Assembly: GCA_017537175.1 (NCBI GenBank)
Contig: JAFYLH010000021.1
Span: 36,978-100,977 of the forward strand
Length of the DNA: 64,000 nt
Direction of reading: 5' to 3'
Origin: Clostridia bacterium
Lineage (GTDB): Bacteria > Bacillota > Clostridia > Oscillospirales > CAG-272
Shown: positions 52,296-60,080 of the stretch, in pieces
Position numbering within the stretch: the first letter of the stretch is position 1
Layout: each line of letters opens with the position of its first letter
The notes under the pieces: generated by a model
Database searches by the model: none
Told to the model about the DNA's origin: nothing
Seen by the model: only the letters and a program-made list of their open reading frames with translations
Translations under genes and position numbers: made by a program

Positions 52296-53108
52296 ATGAA
52301 AGATATAAACATTTCCAAAAATATATCAGATCTTAGAAAGAAAAAAGGTATAACGCAAGAACAGTTAGCGACTGCACTTAATATTTCACCGCAAGCGGTT
52401 TCAAAATGGGAAACAAATACGTCACAGCCCGATACACAGACACTTCCTATGATTGCAGGGTATTTTGAGGTGAGTATTGATTATCTTTTTTACGGTGAAG
52501 ACTATCCTTACAAGGATATTTACAATAAAATATGGGACAAGGTAGCAGCTTTGGGGCAACAAAGTAAAGAAGCGTATAACGAAGCACTGACTGTTTTTTC
52601 ATATGCACATCACGGAATCGGCAGATGGAACAATAAAAACAGAACTCCGATCATGTATGACGAGGCATTTCATTTATCTAACGAAAACGGATTGTCATTG
52701 TTGTCCGGCAAAGGCTACGGTGCCATTGTTACAAGAGATTTTTTTGAAAACATAAATCAAAATACGGTAGAATTTGCTCAAAAAATCCTACCTGCAATTT
52801 CAACGAGAGATAATATTCTTGTTTGCTTGGCAATCATTTCCATGAGCGATATCAGCTTTGAAGAGCTTAAAGAAAAATTGAACTTTGATGAAAACACATT
52901 AAGAGTTGCTTTGGACTGTCTAATTTCTGCCGAAGTTATAATTGAAAAGAAATCCAAGCACAAGGCTTTAGGGTTTACCTATGAGATACACGGTATGTAT
53001 CATACCTGCCTGTGTGTGATTTTCGCAACCCTCGAGATGCAACGGTATTCTTTGGTAACAGGTGTTTCGTGTTGTATGGGTTACGGAGATTATCCAATTG
53101 AATTTTGA
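52296..53108 (+). CDS. XRE-family regulator (4), plus strand
   Basis: 270 aa. HTH at residues 5-62 (ISKNISDLRKKKGITQEQLA, ISPQAVSKWETNTSQPDTQT). The C-terminal half includes an MDR-type helical region (FEELKEKLNFDENTLRVALD), possibly a second winged helix. The start ATG 52296 follows GAAAGGGATGATT. More AT-rich than the neighbours, perhaps acquired. Divergent from the gene at 50964, with 246 bases between them. Confidence 0.8.
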   Translation: MKDINISKNISDLRKKKGITQEQLATALNISPQAVSKWETNTSQPDTQTLPMIAGYFEVSIDYLFYGEDYPYKDIYNKIWDKVAALGQQSKEAYNEALTVFSYAHHGIGRWNNKNRTPIMYDEAFHLSNENGLSLLSGKGYGAIVTRDFFENINQNTVEFAQKILPAISTRDNILVCLAIISMSDISFEELKEKLNFDENTLRVALDCLISAEVIIEKKSKHKALGFTYEIHGMYHTCLCVIFATLEMQRYSLVTGVSCCMGYGDYPIEF

Positions 53109-53144
53109 TAGGTATAGATCTGTGATCTTATATTATAGATTTCC

Positions 53145-53168
53145 GTAGGGGAGGCGTTTCGCCTCCCG
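53145..53168. repeat. Palindromic repeat, GTAGGGG family (copy B)
   Basis: Exact 24-base match to copy A at 45509 (GTAGGGGAGGCG-TTTC-GCCTCCCG), located between convergent genes, where it could also act as a terminator (TTTTT follows). Confidence 0.8.
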
Positions 53169-53175
53169 TTTTTAT

Positions 53176-54450
53176 TTACGATCTTATTCCAAACTTCGGC
53201 AAGCTGTCAAACCTATCCCCCGGCTCATGTGCATTCTGTCTGTAATAGAACACCGCCGCCGTTTCTATAGCCGAGTTCCCGTATCTTGCCCGTATTTTAT
53301 CTACCGACAGCTCACGGGTCATTATCCGTTCTCTGTTATGCTGATCGCAGAAAAAGTCGGTCTGATAGGGCATATCGTCGGGAACAAGGTCGATTGCCCT
53401 CACCGTCAGGGCACGGACATTTTTCTTCCAGGTATAGTTATTTATAAATATCTCATACGCCTTCTCGGCAATCTCAGCCCAGCTTTGGGTTGGATAGGGC
53501 AGGGGAGCCTGAATATCACGGCAGATAAGCTCCTCGTTTTTTATACATATCTGTACCTTTGTGGCGCAAAGGCCCTCCGCTCTCAGGCGGTACGCCACAT
53601 CCTCGGCGAGAAAGTACAGCCTTATCCTTGCCTCCTCATTTGTTACGAGGTCATGGGGAAAGGTGTTTCCTCTGCCGATACTCTTGACAGGATAGCTGTA
53701 AAAGAAATCCGACACCCTGTCGCTGCCCATTCCGTTGACACTCAGCCACAGATCCGCTCCCACCTTGCCGAGCATATGCTTGCACAGCTCTATATCAAGC
53801 CTTGCAAGATGCCCAAGGGTATATATCCCGTGCTTTGCTAACTTTCGCTTTGTGGCCGGGCCTATACCCATCATTTCGTCCACCGTCAAGGGCCAGACCT
53901 TTTCACGGAAGTTGTCATAGCTTATGACCGTGGTTGCATCCGGCTTTTTCATATCCGAGCCTAACTTGGCAAATATCTTGTTAAAGGATACCCCCACCGA
54001 GATAGTCAGCTCCAGCTCACGCTTCATATCCTCACGGAGCTTGTCGGCTATCTCCACACCGTCACCGAACAGCAGACGGCTGCCGGTAACATCAAGCCAG
54101 CATTCGTCTATACCAAAGCTCTCCACCTGATCGGTATAGCGGTAGTATATTTCTCTTGCCGCAACCGAATATTCGTCATACCAGCGGTAATGAGGCTCAA
54201 CCGTAATAAGGTCGGGACATTTCCGCTTTGCCTGCCATATGGCCTCGCCGGTTTTAACACCAAAGCGCTTTGCCTCATTTGTTTTTGCAAGGACAATGCC
54301 GTGACGATCCTCCTTTGAGCCGCATACCGCCACCGCCTTGCCCTGAAGCTCTGGACGGTGCTTGACCTCGACAGATGCAAAAAAGGAATTAAGGTCGCAG
54401 TGCAGTATAGTACGGCGCTTATTAAATTGTTCTGTACAAAATTCACTCAA
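53176..54450 (-). CDS. dinB: DNA polymerase IV (Y-family)
   Basis: 424 aa translesion polymerase. TILHCDLNSFFASVEVKHRP contains the first catalytic Asp, SFGIDECWLDVTGS the second acidic pair, and SVGVSFNKIFAKLGSDMKKP plus GIGPATKRKLAKHGI complete the palm and thumb. A little-finger domain follows. Starts at TTG 54450 with AAGGAG 9 bases upstream. Two SOS-type boxes lie 230-360 bases upstream, so damage induction is likely. Confidence 0.95.
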   Translation of the reverse strand: MSEFCTEQFNKRRTILHCDLNSFFASVEVKHRPELQGKAVAVCGSKEDRHGIVLAKTNEAKRFGVKTGEAIWQAKRKCPDLITVEPHYRWYDEYSVAAREIYYRYTDQVESFGIDECWLDVTGSRLLFGDGVEIADKLREDMKRELELTISVGVSFNKIFAKLGSDMKKPDATTVISYDNFREKVWPLTVDEMMGIGPATKRKLAKHGIYTLGHLARLDIELCKHMLGKVGADLWLSVNGMGSDRVSDFFYSYPVKSIGRGNTFPHDLVTNEEARIRLYFLAEDVAYRLRAEGLCATKVQICIKNEELICRDIQAPLPYPTQSWAEIAEKAYEIFINNYTWKKNVRALTVRAIDLVPDDMPYQTDFFCDQHNRERIMTRELSVDKIRARYGNSAIETAAVFYYRQNAHEPGDRFDSLPKFGIRS

Positions 54451-54566
54451 CGGTTAATCTCCTTTTTTTGTAGTATAAATTAATGTTTAGCAGGGTCACG
54501 ACCCTGTACCCATCAATCTTGTATTCTTCAGTCGAAGCCGAATACAATCACACGATGGAATGTGTG

Positions 54567-54658
54567 GTAGGGGCGGATATTATCCGCCCGAAAATCATCG
54601 GTTTGAGATAATATTGATTTATACTGCAAATGAACGGGCGGATAATATCCGCCCCTAC
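54567..54658. repeat. Inverted pair of GTAGGGG palindromes (REPIN-like, copy D)
   Basis: GTAGGGGCGGATATT then ATCCGCCCG at 54567-54590 and its exact inverted copy CGGGCGGATAATATC then CGCCCCTAC at 54635-54658. The two flank 44 bases of unrelated sequence. It lies in the leader between the SOS promoter and dinB. The rest of 54451-54949 holds the SOS boxes and no gene. Confidence 0.8.
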
Positions 54659-54683
54659 GACCATCGACAGGTTACATCACAAC

Positions 54684-54695
54684 GAACGGATGTTC
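54684..54695. promoter_or_regulatory. SOS (LexA/DinR-type) box, distal copy
   Basis: GAAC-GGAT-GTTC preceded by C: matches the Gram-positive LexA core GAAC-N4-GTTC. Lies 234 bases before dinB, in the transcribed leader. Confidence 0.6.
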
Positions 54696-54797
54696 TTCTA
54701 TATATACACAACAGAGTCAAAGCTCTGTTGTATCTTATCACGGTGGAGACGGTACACACCTCACGCATCTCAAAGGAGATAAGTATATACCCACAAC

Positions 54798-54846
54798 GAA
54801 CAAATGTTCTGTTTTTGATTATAACACACAAAGCCCTGTTTGTCAA
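54798..54846 (-). promoter_or_regulatory. Consensus promoter with SOS box, reading towards dinB
   Basis: On the minus strand -35 TTGACA (54846-54841) and -10 TATAAT (54823-54818), spacing 17. A LexA-type box GAAC-ATTT-GTTC (54798-54809) sits where RNA polymerase starts. A perfect hairpin, ACAACAGAG and CTCTGTTGT (54708-54731), follows in the leader. Confidence 0.72.
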
Positions 54847-54949
54847 GTACCCGTTCGACATCCAAAATATGCTTGATTTAACCCTCCAAATATGCTACAA
54901 TGTGTATATCACCCCACAAATATGTCTATCATATCTGCGGGGTGATAGG

Positions 54950-55339
54950 GTGAAAATTTATTTGGCGGTATTCGCCGCAGGCGGGATACTCTACAGTCTT
55001 ATGGAGATAGCCTGGAGAGGGTATACCCACATCAGTATGGCATTGGCAGGCGGACTTTGTCTTGTCGGTATGTTCTGTATAGAGCGCCGCTATGGCAACC
55101 TTCCCCTGTGGGTAAAGTGCAGCCTTGGAGCATTGCTTATAACCGCGGTGGAGCTTGTGTTTGGCTGTGTGGTAAACAAAGCTATGGGGCTTTCGGTCTG
55201 GGATTATTCGGACAGAGCCTTTAATATATTGGGTCAGATATGTCCCCTGTTTAGTGCAGTATGGTTTGTGGTCTCATTTCCCGCGTTTTTTATTTGCCGC
55301 AAAATTAACCGTTTGATTGGAGAAGCAGATGATCAATAA
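54950..55339 (+). CDS. PF06541-type small membrane protein
   Basis: 129 aa with four hydrophobic segments. The pattern GGILYSLMEIAWRGYTHISM followed by LAGGLCLVGMF matches the putative ABC-transporter type IV family (PF06541), whose function is not known. The start is assigned to GTG 54950, with GGGGTGATA just upstream. The 3' end overlaps the next gene by 11 bases, indicating an operon. Confidence 0.75.
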   Translation: MKIYLAVFAAGGILYSLMEIAWRGYTHISMALAGGLCLVGMFCIERRYGNLPLWVKCSLGALLITAVELVFGCVVNKAMGLSVWDYSDRAFNILGQICPLFSAVWFVVSFPAFFICRKINRLIGEADDQ

Positions 55340-56213
55340 AAAGAAAAGCATTGTCACAATGATAATAATGGGTATTGTGATTTTGATATCCTCTGTTGCA
55401 TATATGATCTTTGGCCCGCCCGAGAGCATAAAGCTTGGCGAAGGTGAGCTTAGTGATGCCGAGGTAGCGATCCACATAATCGATGTGGGGCAGGGAGATG
55501 CCGCATTTATCGAAAACGGAGATCACGATATTCTCATAGATGCAGGCCCCGGTGACAGCGCAGAAAAGCTGCTTGAATATCTCGACGGACTTGGTGTATA
55601 TGAGATAGATTATGCCTTTTTCAGCCATCCCCACGAGGATCATATAGGCGGTGCGGATGATGTTATCAGTCATTACAAGGTGAACAATGTTATTATGCCC
55701 GATTATTATGAAGAGACCGCCTGCTACAGGCGGCTTATGCAGGGAATAGATTACGAGGGTGCCGAGCTTGTGTATGCAGCGGCAGGAGATAAGTTCACTA
55801 TAGATGATATAACCGTGGAGATATTCTCTCCCGGTCCCCGTTACAAGCCGGATAACGCCAATGCCATAAGCTTTATTATGAAGGTCAGCTACGGTGAGAT
55901 AGATGCAATGTTCACGGGAGATGCCGAGACGGGTAACGAGGATTTTGCCCTGCGTAACTATGGTGATGCTCTGGACTGCGAGATACTTAAGGTAGGACAT
56001 CACGGTTCATCCACCTCTACAAGCGAGGACTTTCTGTATGCAGTATCTCCCGAGGTGGCGGTAATATCGGTGGGCGAGGATAACAGCTACGGTCATCCTC
56101 ATATAGAGACTCTTTCCTTGCTCAACAGCTATATGGATAACATATACCGTACCGACAGACACGGAGATATAGTTTTCGGTATGACCAAGGATAAATATTG
56201 GATAGTAGAATAA
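55329..56213 (+). CDS. Secreted metallo-beta-lactamase-fold hydrolase (ComEC C-domain-like)
   Basis: 294 aa. One N-terminal membrane anchor (IVTMIIMGIVILISSVAYMI), then a metallo-beta-lactamase fold: IHIIDVGQGDAAFIENG, the HxHxDH motif SHPHEDHIGGADDV, AMFTGDAETG and LKVGHHGSSTSTSEDF. This is the arrangement of the extracellular nuclease-like domain of ComEC and of related stand-alone proteins. It may act on extracellular nucleic acid or phosphate esters. ATG 55329 follows GGAGAAG. Confidence 0.88.
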   Translation: MINKKKSIVTMIIMGIVILISSVAYMIFGPPESIKLGEGELSDAEVAIHIIDVGQGDAAFIENGDHDILIDAGPGDSAEKLLEYLDGLGVYEIDYAFFSHPHEDHIGGADDVISHYKVNNVIMPDYYEETACYRRLMQGIDYEGAELVYAAAGDKFTIDDITVEIFSPGPRYKPDNANAISFIMKVSYGEIDAMFTGDAETGNEDFALRNYGDALDCEILKVGHHGSSTSTSEDFLYAVSPEVAVISVGEDNSYGHPHIETLSLLNSYMDNIYRTDRHGDIVFGMTKDKYWIVE

Positions 56214-56216
56214 TTT

Positions 56217-56247
56217 GATCCCCTCTGTGTATATCACAGAGGGGATC
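56217..56247. terminator. Bidirectional terminator
   Basis: GATCCCCTCTGTG-TATAT-CACAGAGGGGATC: a perfect 13-bp stem between convergent genes. Confidence 0.9.
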
Positions 56248-56251
56248 CTGT

Positions 56252-58468
56252 TTACAGTAATTGCGAAATAAGCTCTATATTCTTTCTTGCGCGCTGCTTC
56301 ATTACCTCAAGGGATTCGTGACTGTTGCGGTCGGTAAATGCCTTATCTATCTTTTTCTTAAGAGGCTCAAGAGTGATGTCGTTTACCTCAAGGTAGTCAT
56401 CACGCTCTACCTCCTTTATAAAGGAGCTTACCTTTTCATCATATGAAAGTCCTAAGAAGGGAATAGATGCAGAATAAGAATAAATAAGGGGATGGAGTCG
56501 CATTGCAAGTGTAAAGTCCGCACCCTTGATAAGAGCACAAACACTGTCAACATCGTTAAGCTCGTGGGCGACTATCGATCTTGCTTTGGTCTTTGCGGCA
56601 ACCTCCTCGCTTATGCGTGTGTCCTTTGAGGGCTGGAGGGGTACAAATATGGGAATAAGCTTATATTTGTCCGCTATATAATCGCATGCCGCGGCAATTG
56701 TATTTGTATAGTCCCGAGGGATATTACGCCACTCACGGAGCGAAACAACAAAGTATTCCTTATTGTTAACAGAGCTTTTTTCAAGGAAAACCGCGGTCTT
56801 TTTCATAGCCTTTTCGGAGGGCTCAAAAAGAAGAGCAAGGTCGGCTGTAAGATGAGGCTTTACCTTACCCGACAGTCGCTTTGAATACTCATAGGAATTG
56901 TTGTCACGGAATGCAAGCATATCCACCTTATCAAGCACCTTTGCAACAGGCTTTTCGCTGGACTTGTGGATAAAGGGACCGAGGCCGTTTGCTATAATAG
57001 CGGTCTTAAGACCCTGGCGCTTTGCATACATAAGGGTGGTGGTATAATACTGCAGGGACTTACGGCTGGTGATGTCGGTCAACAGCGTACCGCCGCCGTA
57101 GGCATAAATGTTACTGCTTTTGATATTTCTTGCAAGCTTGATGAGATTATATCTGTCGGTAGAGTCTACACCCAAAGAAACCGATGTGGATCTGGGATTG
57201 TTGGACAGCACCGCTATCTGAAGCTCAGAGTCAAGCTTTTTGAGCTCTGTGATCAGGGTACGGGCAACCATATCGTCACCAAAGTTGTTAAATCCGTAAT
57301 AACCCGAAAGCAGAATATCGTATTTCTTTTTGCGGTTGAATTTTTTTATAAAGCTTTGGTAGCTTGCATAGTAGTTGTTGGCAAGAGTTTTGTTGGAAAA
57401 ATCTCTCTTGGCATCAACATATATTTTTTCACCGAATTCGGTGAGCTTTTCGCGGTGGGATATAAGGTCAAGGAGCTTGTCTGTCGCCTCGTCGATATTT
57501 CCCGACTCATACATATAACCGTTTTCGCCGTCACGGATAAGCAGAGGGATACCGCCAACCGCTGTGGTAACGGTAGCCTTTTTTGCCTTTGCACCCTCAA
57601 GTATAGAGTAGGGAAAGCCCTCACTTAAGGATGTAAGCATATTGACATCCACAAAGTTAAGGAAATCATATACCTCCTTGACAAAGCCAAGGAAGTACAC
57701 CTTGTCCGCTACACCTAACTGCTGTGCCAGCTCCTTGAGCATAGTCTCGTCCTCACCCTCACCGATGATGACAAAGCGGGCATCGTCTGTTTTTTTAAGC
57801 ACCCTTGCGGCTATTTTGATAAACTGATCAATACCCTTGACATGCACAAGTCGTGCCGCTATGCCAAAGTATACCTTAGAGGGGTCATAGGGAATGTTAA
57901 AGCGCTCTGCAAACTCCTCCTTGGAGCAGTATGCCTCCTCGGTCTCAAAATCCATACCGTTACGCACGGTACGGATATTGTTGGGCTCATAGCCGCGCTC
58001 AACAAGAAGATCGTGCAACGAGTCTGTTACGGCGATCTTATAGTCAAGGCGATTCAGCGCCATTATATTAATATTGGTAAAGAACAGCTTTTTGGTTATG
58101 GTGTCAAAGTCAAGCAGAGGGTCAGAGTGTACCGTTGTGATAACGGGAATACCCAGCTTCTTCTGGTTTAAGAACATAGCAATAAAGTTAGCTCTTGCGC
58201 CGTGGGCATTGACAATGTCAAAGCCCTCTGTAACTATCATCCTTTCCAGCTTCTTTTTTACCGAAAAGTCAAACCTTGTGCGCTGCTCCAAAAGCACCGT
58301 CCGTACATCTCTTTCAAGGATCTCCTCATAAAAAACACCCTTCATAAGACATACAACGGTTACATCGGCTATCTTGCACAGCTCATCCAGCAGAGCGAAC
58401 ATATGGGTCTTTGCACCACCCTTGTCGCCGCCGCTGATGATGTGCATTATTTTAAGCTTTTCGGGCAT
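56252..58468 (-). CDS. Glycosyltransferase family 4 fused to CsaB-like polysaccharide pyruvyl transferase
   Basis: 738 aa bifunctional protein. Residues 1-375 are a GT-B glycosyltransferase: HIISGGDKGGAKTHMFALLD, TVHSDPLLDFD, KVYFGIAARLVHVKGIDQFI and the E-x7-E region SLSEGFPYSILEGAKAKKA. Residues 385-738 are a polysaccharide pyruvyl transferase (LLSGYYGFNNFGDDMVARTL, YGGGTLLTDITSRKSLQYYT, FTLAMRLHPLIYSYSASIPF). CsaB pyruvylates wall polymers so that SLH-domain proteins can bind. Fusion of both steps in one chain suggests coupled synthesis of a pyruvylated surface glycan. Starts 9 bases after the lipoprotein gene. Confidence 0.88.
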   Translation of the reverse strand: MPEKLKIMHIISGGDKGGAKTHMFALLDELCKIADVTVVCLMKGVFYEEILERDVRTVLLEQRTRFDFSVKKKLERMIVTEGFDIVNAHGARANFIAMFLNQKKLGIPVITTVHSDPLLDFDTITKKLFFTNINIMALNRLDYKIAVTDSLHDLLVERGYEPNNIRTVRNGMDFETEEAYCSKEEFAERFNIPYDPSKVYFGIAARLVHVKGIDQFIKIAARVLKKTDDARFVIIGEGEDETMLKELAQQLGVADKVYFLGFVKEVYDFLNFVDVNMLTSLSEGFPYSILEGAKAKKATVTTAVGGIPLLIRDGENGYMYESGNIDEATDKLLDLISHREKLTEFGEKIYVDAKRDFSNKTLANNYYASYQSFIKKFNRKKKYDILLSGYYGFNNFGDDMVARTLITELKKLDSELQIAVLSNNPRSTSVSLGVDSTDRYNLIKLARNIKSSNIYAYGGGTLLTDITSRKSLQYYTTTLMYAKRQGLKTAIIANGLGPFIHKSSEKPVAKVLDKVDMLAFRDNNSYEYSKRLSGKVKPHLTADLALLFEPSEKAMKKTAVFLEKSSVNNKEYFVVSLREWRNIPRDYTNTIAAACDYIADKYKLIPIFVPLQPSKDTRISEEVAAKTKARSIVAHELNDVDSVCALIKGADFTLAMRLHPLIYSYSASIPFLGLSYDEKVSSFIKEVERDDYLEVNDITLEPLKKKIDKAFTDRNSHESLEVMKQRARKNIELISQLL

Positions 58469-58476
58469 AGCTCAGA

Positions 58477-58935
58477 TCAGTCAAGAGCCTCAAAGGAACG
58501 CAGGGTAAGCTCAACCTCGGTGTTGCCTACATGGAGAGTGTCGGTGTGGCCGATACCGTAGAGAGTATCACCGATATACCAACCCTCAAGAGCCTCGGAT
58601 GCCTCAACTGTAGCAGAGATAAGAAGACTTCTGTAGCCTGTCTTGGTGGTAAGAATAAGCTTGCCGCTGTCAGAAGCATAGCAGATGGAATCCTCAACAA
58701 GAGCCTCGGTTACAAGACCGAGATCAACATCGTTTTCGGAGTCATAGATCTTGACGCTCTTCTTGATCTGATCAGCAACAAAGGAGGGAACCTCGTCTGC
58801 ATAATAGGTCACAGAGTATCTCTTGGTTTCTCTTACAACTTCCTCTTCTTTGGTTGTAGCTGTGCAGGCAGCAAAAGAGAGTGCCATAAGGACACAAGCC
58901 ATAACAAGTGCGGTAATTCTTACGATCTTTTTCAT
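58477..58935 (-). CDS. Putative lipoprotein
   Basis: 152 aa. Lipobox-type signal peptide: MKKIVRITALVMACVLMAL then SFAACTATT, with Cys as the likely lipidated residue. The mature part is small and beta-rich, with no known motif. Start ATG 58935 after AAAGGAGATATCACT. Transcribed from a strong promoter together with the glycosyltransferase, so a role in envelope polysaccharide handling is possible but not shown. Confidence 0.78.
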   Translation of the reverse strand: MKKIVRITALVMACVLMALSFAACTATTKEEEVVRETKRYSVTYYADEVPSFVADQIKKSVKIYDSENDVDLGLVTEALVEDSICYASDSGKLILTTKTGYRSLLISATVEASEALEGWYIGDTLYGIGHTDTLHVGNTEVELTLRSFEALD

Positions 58936-58974
58936 AGTGATATCTCCTTTAAGATGATATATTTTAACCTGTAA

Positions 58975-59004
58975 ATTATACCATACCCTACACACCGTTG
59001 TCAA
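58975..59004 (-). promoter_or_regulatory. Sigma-A promoter of the lipoprotein-glycosyltransferase operon
   Basis: Minus strand -35 TTGACA (59004-58999), -10 TATAAT (58980-58975), spacing 18. It is divergent from the promoter at 59046. Confidence 0.85.
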
Positions 59005-59045
59005 GGAAAAGAGAAATAATCTGCAGACAACCGACATAAAAGCCC

Positions 59046-59074
59046 TTGACACCATGATTTTGTTTTGATATAAT
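59046..59074 (+). promoter_or_regulatory. Perfect consensus promoter for an RNA transcript
   Basis: TTGACA (59046-59051), 17 bases, TATAAT (59069-59074). No reading frame follows. The transcript would start near 59081 and run through the tRNA-Pro-like sequence and on to the intact tRNA-Pro. Confidence 0.88.
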
Positions 59075-59090
59075 ACTACAGTAATATCGA

Positions 59091-59241
59091 GATGTGGCGC
59101 AGCTGGGGACGATTCCGAGCGCCGCCGGTGGCGGATGCATCGAAGGATGAGGAGTGGCAGTAACTTGGCGATTGCCGAGCAAACCACGGCTTGCGACAGC
59201 AGAGCCTTAGTTACAACAGGTAGCGCGCTTGCTTTGGGAGC
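59091..59241 (+). pseudogene. Broken tRNA-Pro-like RNA with insertion in the D-loop
   Basis: GATGTGGCGCAGCTGG (59091-59106) matches the 5' end of a tRNA-Pro. The following D-loop/anticodon part GGTAGCGCGCTTGC-TTTGGGA-GC (59219-59241) appears only after a 112-base insertion. The T-arm and acceptor 3' strand are missing. The insert is rich in hairpins (CCGCC-GGT-GGCGG, CATC-GAAG-GATG, GCAA...TTGC). No protein could be read. It may be a decayed tRNA gene or a structured RNA built from tRNA parts. The rest of the interval to 59400 holds two hairpins (CCGAAA...TTTCGG; AAACGCAA...TTGCGTTT). Confidence 0.5.
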
Positions 59242-59400
59242 GTGCCCGGGGCGAAACACCGTAGAAAACGAGAAAGCCCGAAAAGCCTTTATTTATGCGG
59301 ACTTTCGGTGCTTTAACAAAACGCAAAACGGCGTAGATCTTGCGTTTGACCACAGTTTGTCCCACTTCTAGGCAAAAATAATAAAATCGCACATATTTAT

Positions 59401-59476
59401 CGGGGTGTGGCGCAGTTGGGAGCGCGCGACATTTGGGATGTTGAGGCCGCAGGTTCGAACCCTGTCACTCCGACCA
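59401..59476 (+). tRNA. tRNA-Pro (anticodon TGG)
   Basis: 76 nt with encoded CCA. Acceptor CGGGGTG/CACTCCG, D-arm GCGC...GCGC, anticodon stem CGACA/TGTTG with loop TTTGGGA (anticodon TGG) and T-arm GCAGG-TTCGAAC-CCTGT. All stems pair, allowing G-U pairs. A terminator follows directly. Confidence 0.93.
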
Positions 59477-59510
59477 AAAGCGTCTTGAGAATATTTTTCA
59501 AGGCGCTTTT
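59477..59510 (+). terminator. Intrinsic terminator of tRNA-Pro
   Basis: AAAGCGTCTTGA-9 nt-TCAAGGCGCTTTT hairpin directly after the CCA of the tRNA. Confidence 0.85.
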
Positions 59511-59511
59511 A

Positions 59512-59540
59512 TTGCTTGTCTTCTCATATCGTGATATAAT
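59512..59540 (+). promoter_or_regulatory. Promoter of the two-gene cassette
   Basis: -35 TTGCTT (59512-59517), -10 TATAAT (59535-59540), spacing 17. The leader to the start codon is only about 14 bases. Confidence 0.7.
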
Positions 59541-59559
59541 GAAAAAAAGAGGTGTAAAT

Positions 59560-60072
59560 ATGAAAAAAAGCGATTCTTTACTTTATGAACTCACAAAAGC
59601 ACAAGTTATTATTATTTTTGTTTACTATTTTCTTATTTTACTGGTAGGCGGTATTATTACAATAAATGTAATTTGTGATTTGGATAAAGAAATGGCTCAA
59701 AATCAACTTATGATTAAAACCATTATTTCTTCCTTATCCGTAAGTGGTATGCTGTGCAGCTTACAGTATACAAAGCGCATGTATAAAGCATGTATAACAG
59801 ACCGGATAGTTCCAATAACCACATTTGTAGGTAATATTGGGAATTTGGTTTACTTTCTTTTGAGACCATTCTATGCTTTTGTGTTTGTTATAGTTATGAT
59901 TTTTGCGCTATTATCAGGCATGTTTGTTGTCACAGGAAGTCTCGATTACATAATTAATGAAAAATTTCTATATCTTTGCGTCATCTTATCAAGTTTCATC
60001 GGCTTTTCAGTTGGCCAATTATTGGATAAGTTCGAAATCATAAGCAAAGAAAAAATAGACGAAATCAAATGA
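59560..60072 (+). CDS. Four-helix membrane protein of unknown family
   Basis: 170 aa with four hydrophobic segments (about residues 15-35, 48-68, 85-115 and 125-150; for example VIIIFVYYFLILLVGGIITI). No recognised domain. AT-rich (about a third G+C by eye) unlike the chromosome around it. Start ATG 59560 follows AGAGGTG; an earlier ATG at 59539 is within the -10 box. The stop codon overlaps an ATG of the next frame, so it is coupled with the P-loop/NUDIX gene, as in two-gene defence or toxin cassettes with a membrane effector. Function is not known. Confidence 0.65.
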   Translation: MKKSDSLLYELTKAQVIIIFVYYFLILLVGGIITINVICDLDKEMAQNQLMIKTIISSLSVSGMLCSLQYTKRMYKACITDRIVPITTFVGNIGNLVYFLLRPFYAFVFVIVMIFALLSGMFVVTGSLDYIINEKFLYLCVILSSFIGFSVGQLLDKFEIISKEKIDEIK

Positions 60073-60080
60073 GGTGTACT

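Noticed and set aside
54560..54949. N-terminal extension of the PF06541 protein from 54560
   Set aside because: It would span the REPIN pair, the SOS boxes and a promoter; the GTG at 54950 has its own RBS and matches the family start.
59091..59241. Group I intron in a tRNA gene
   Set aside because: The insert is only about 112 bases, lies in the D-loop rather than the anticodon loop, shows no P7/G-binding core that I can recognise, and the tRNA 3' half is absent.
58936..59259. Extension of the lipoprotein frame upstream of 58935
   Set aside because: It would cross two promoters and the RNA gene on the other strand; the signal peptide starts at 58935.
59401..59510. 3' end of tRNA-Pro as the attachment site of the integrase element
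   Set aside because: The tRNA is followed at once by its own terminator and no repeat of the tRNA 3' end is found in the window; the other att site may lie outside.
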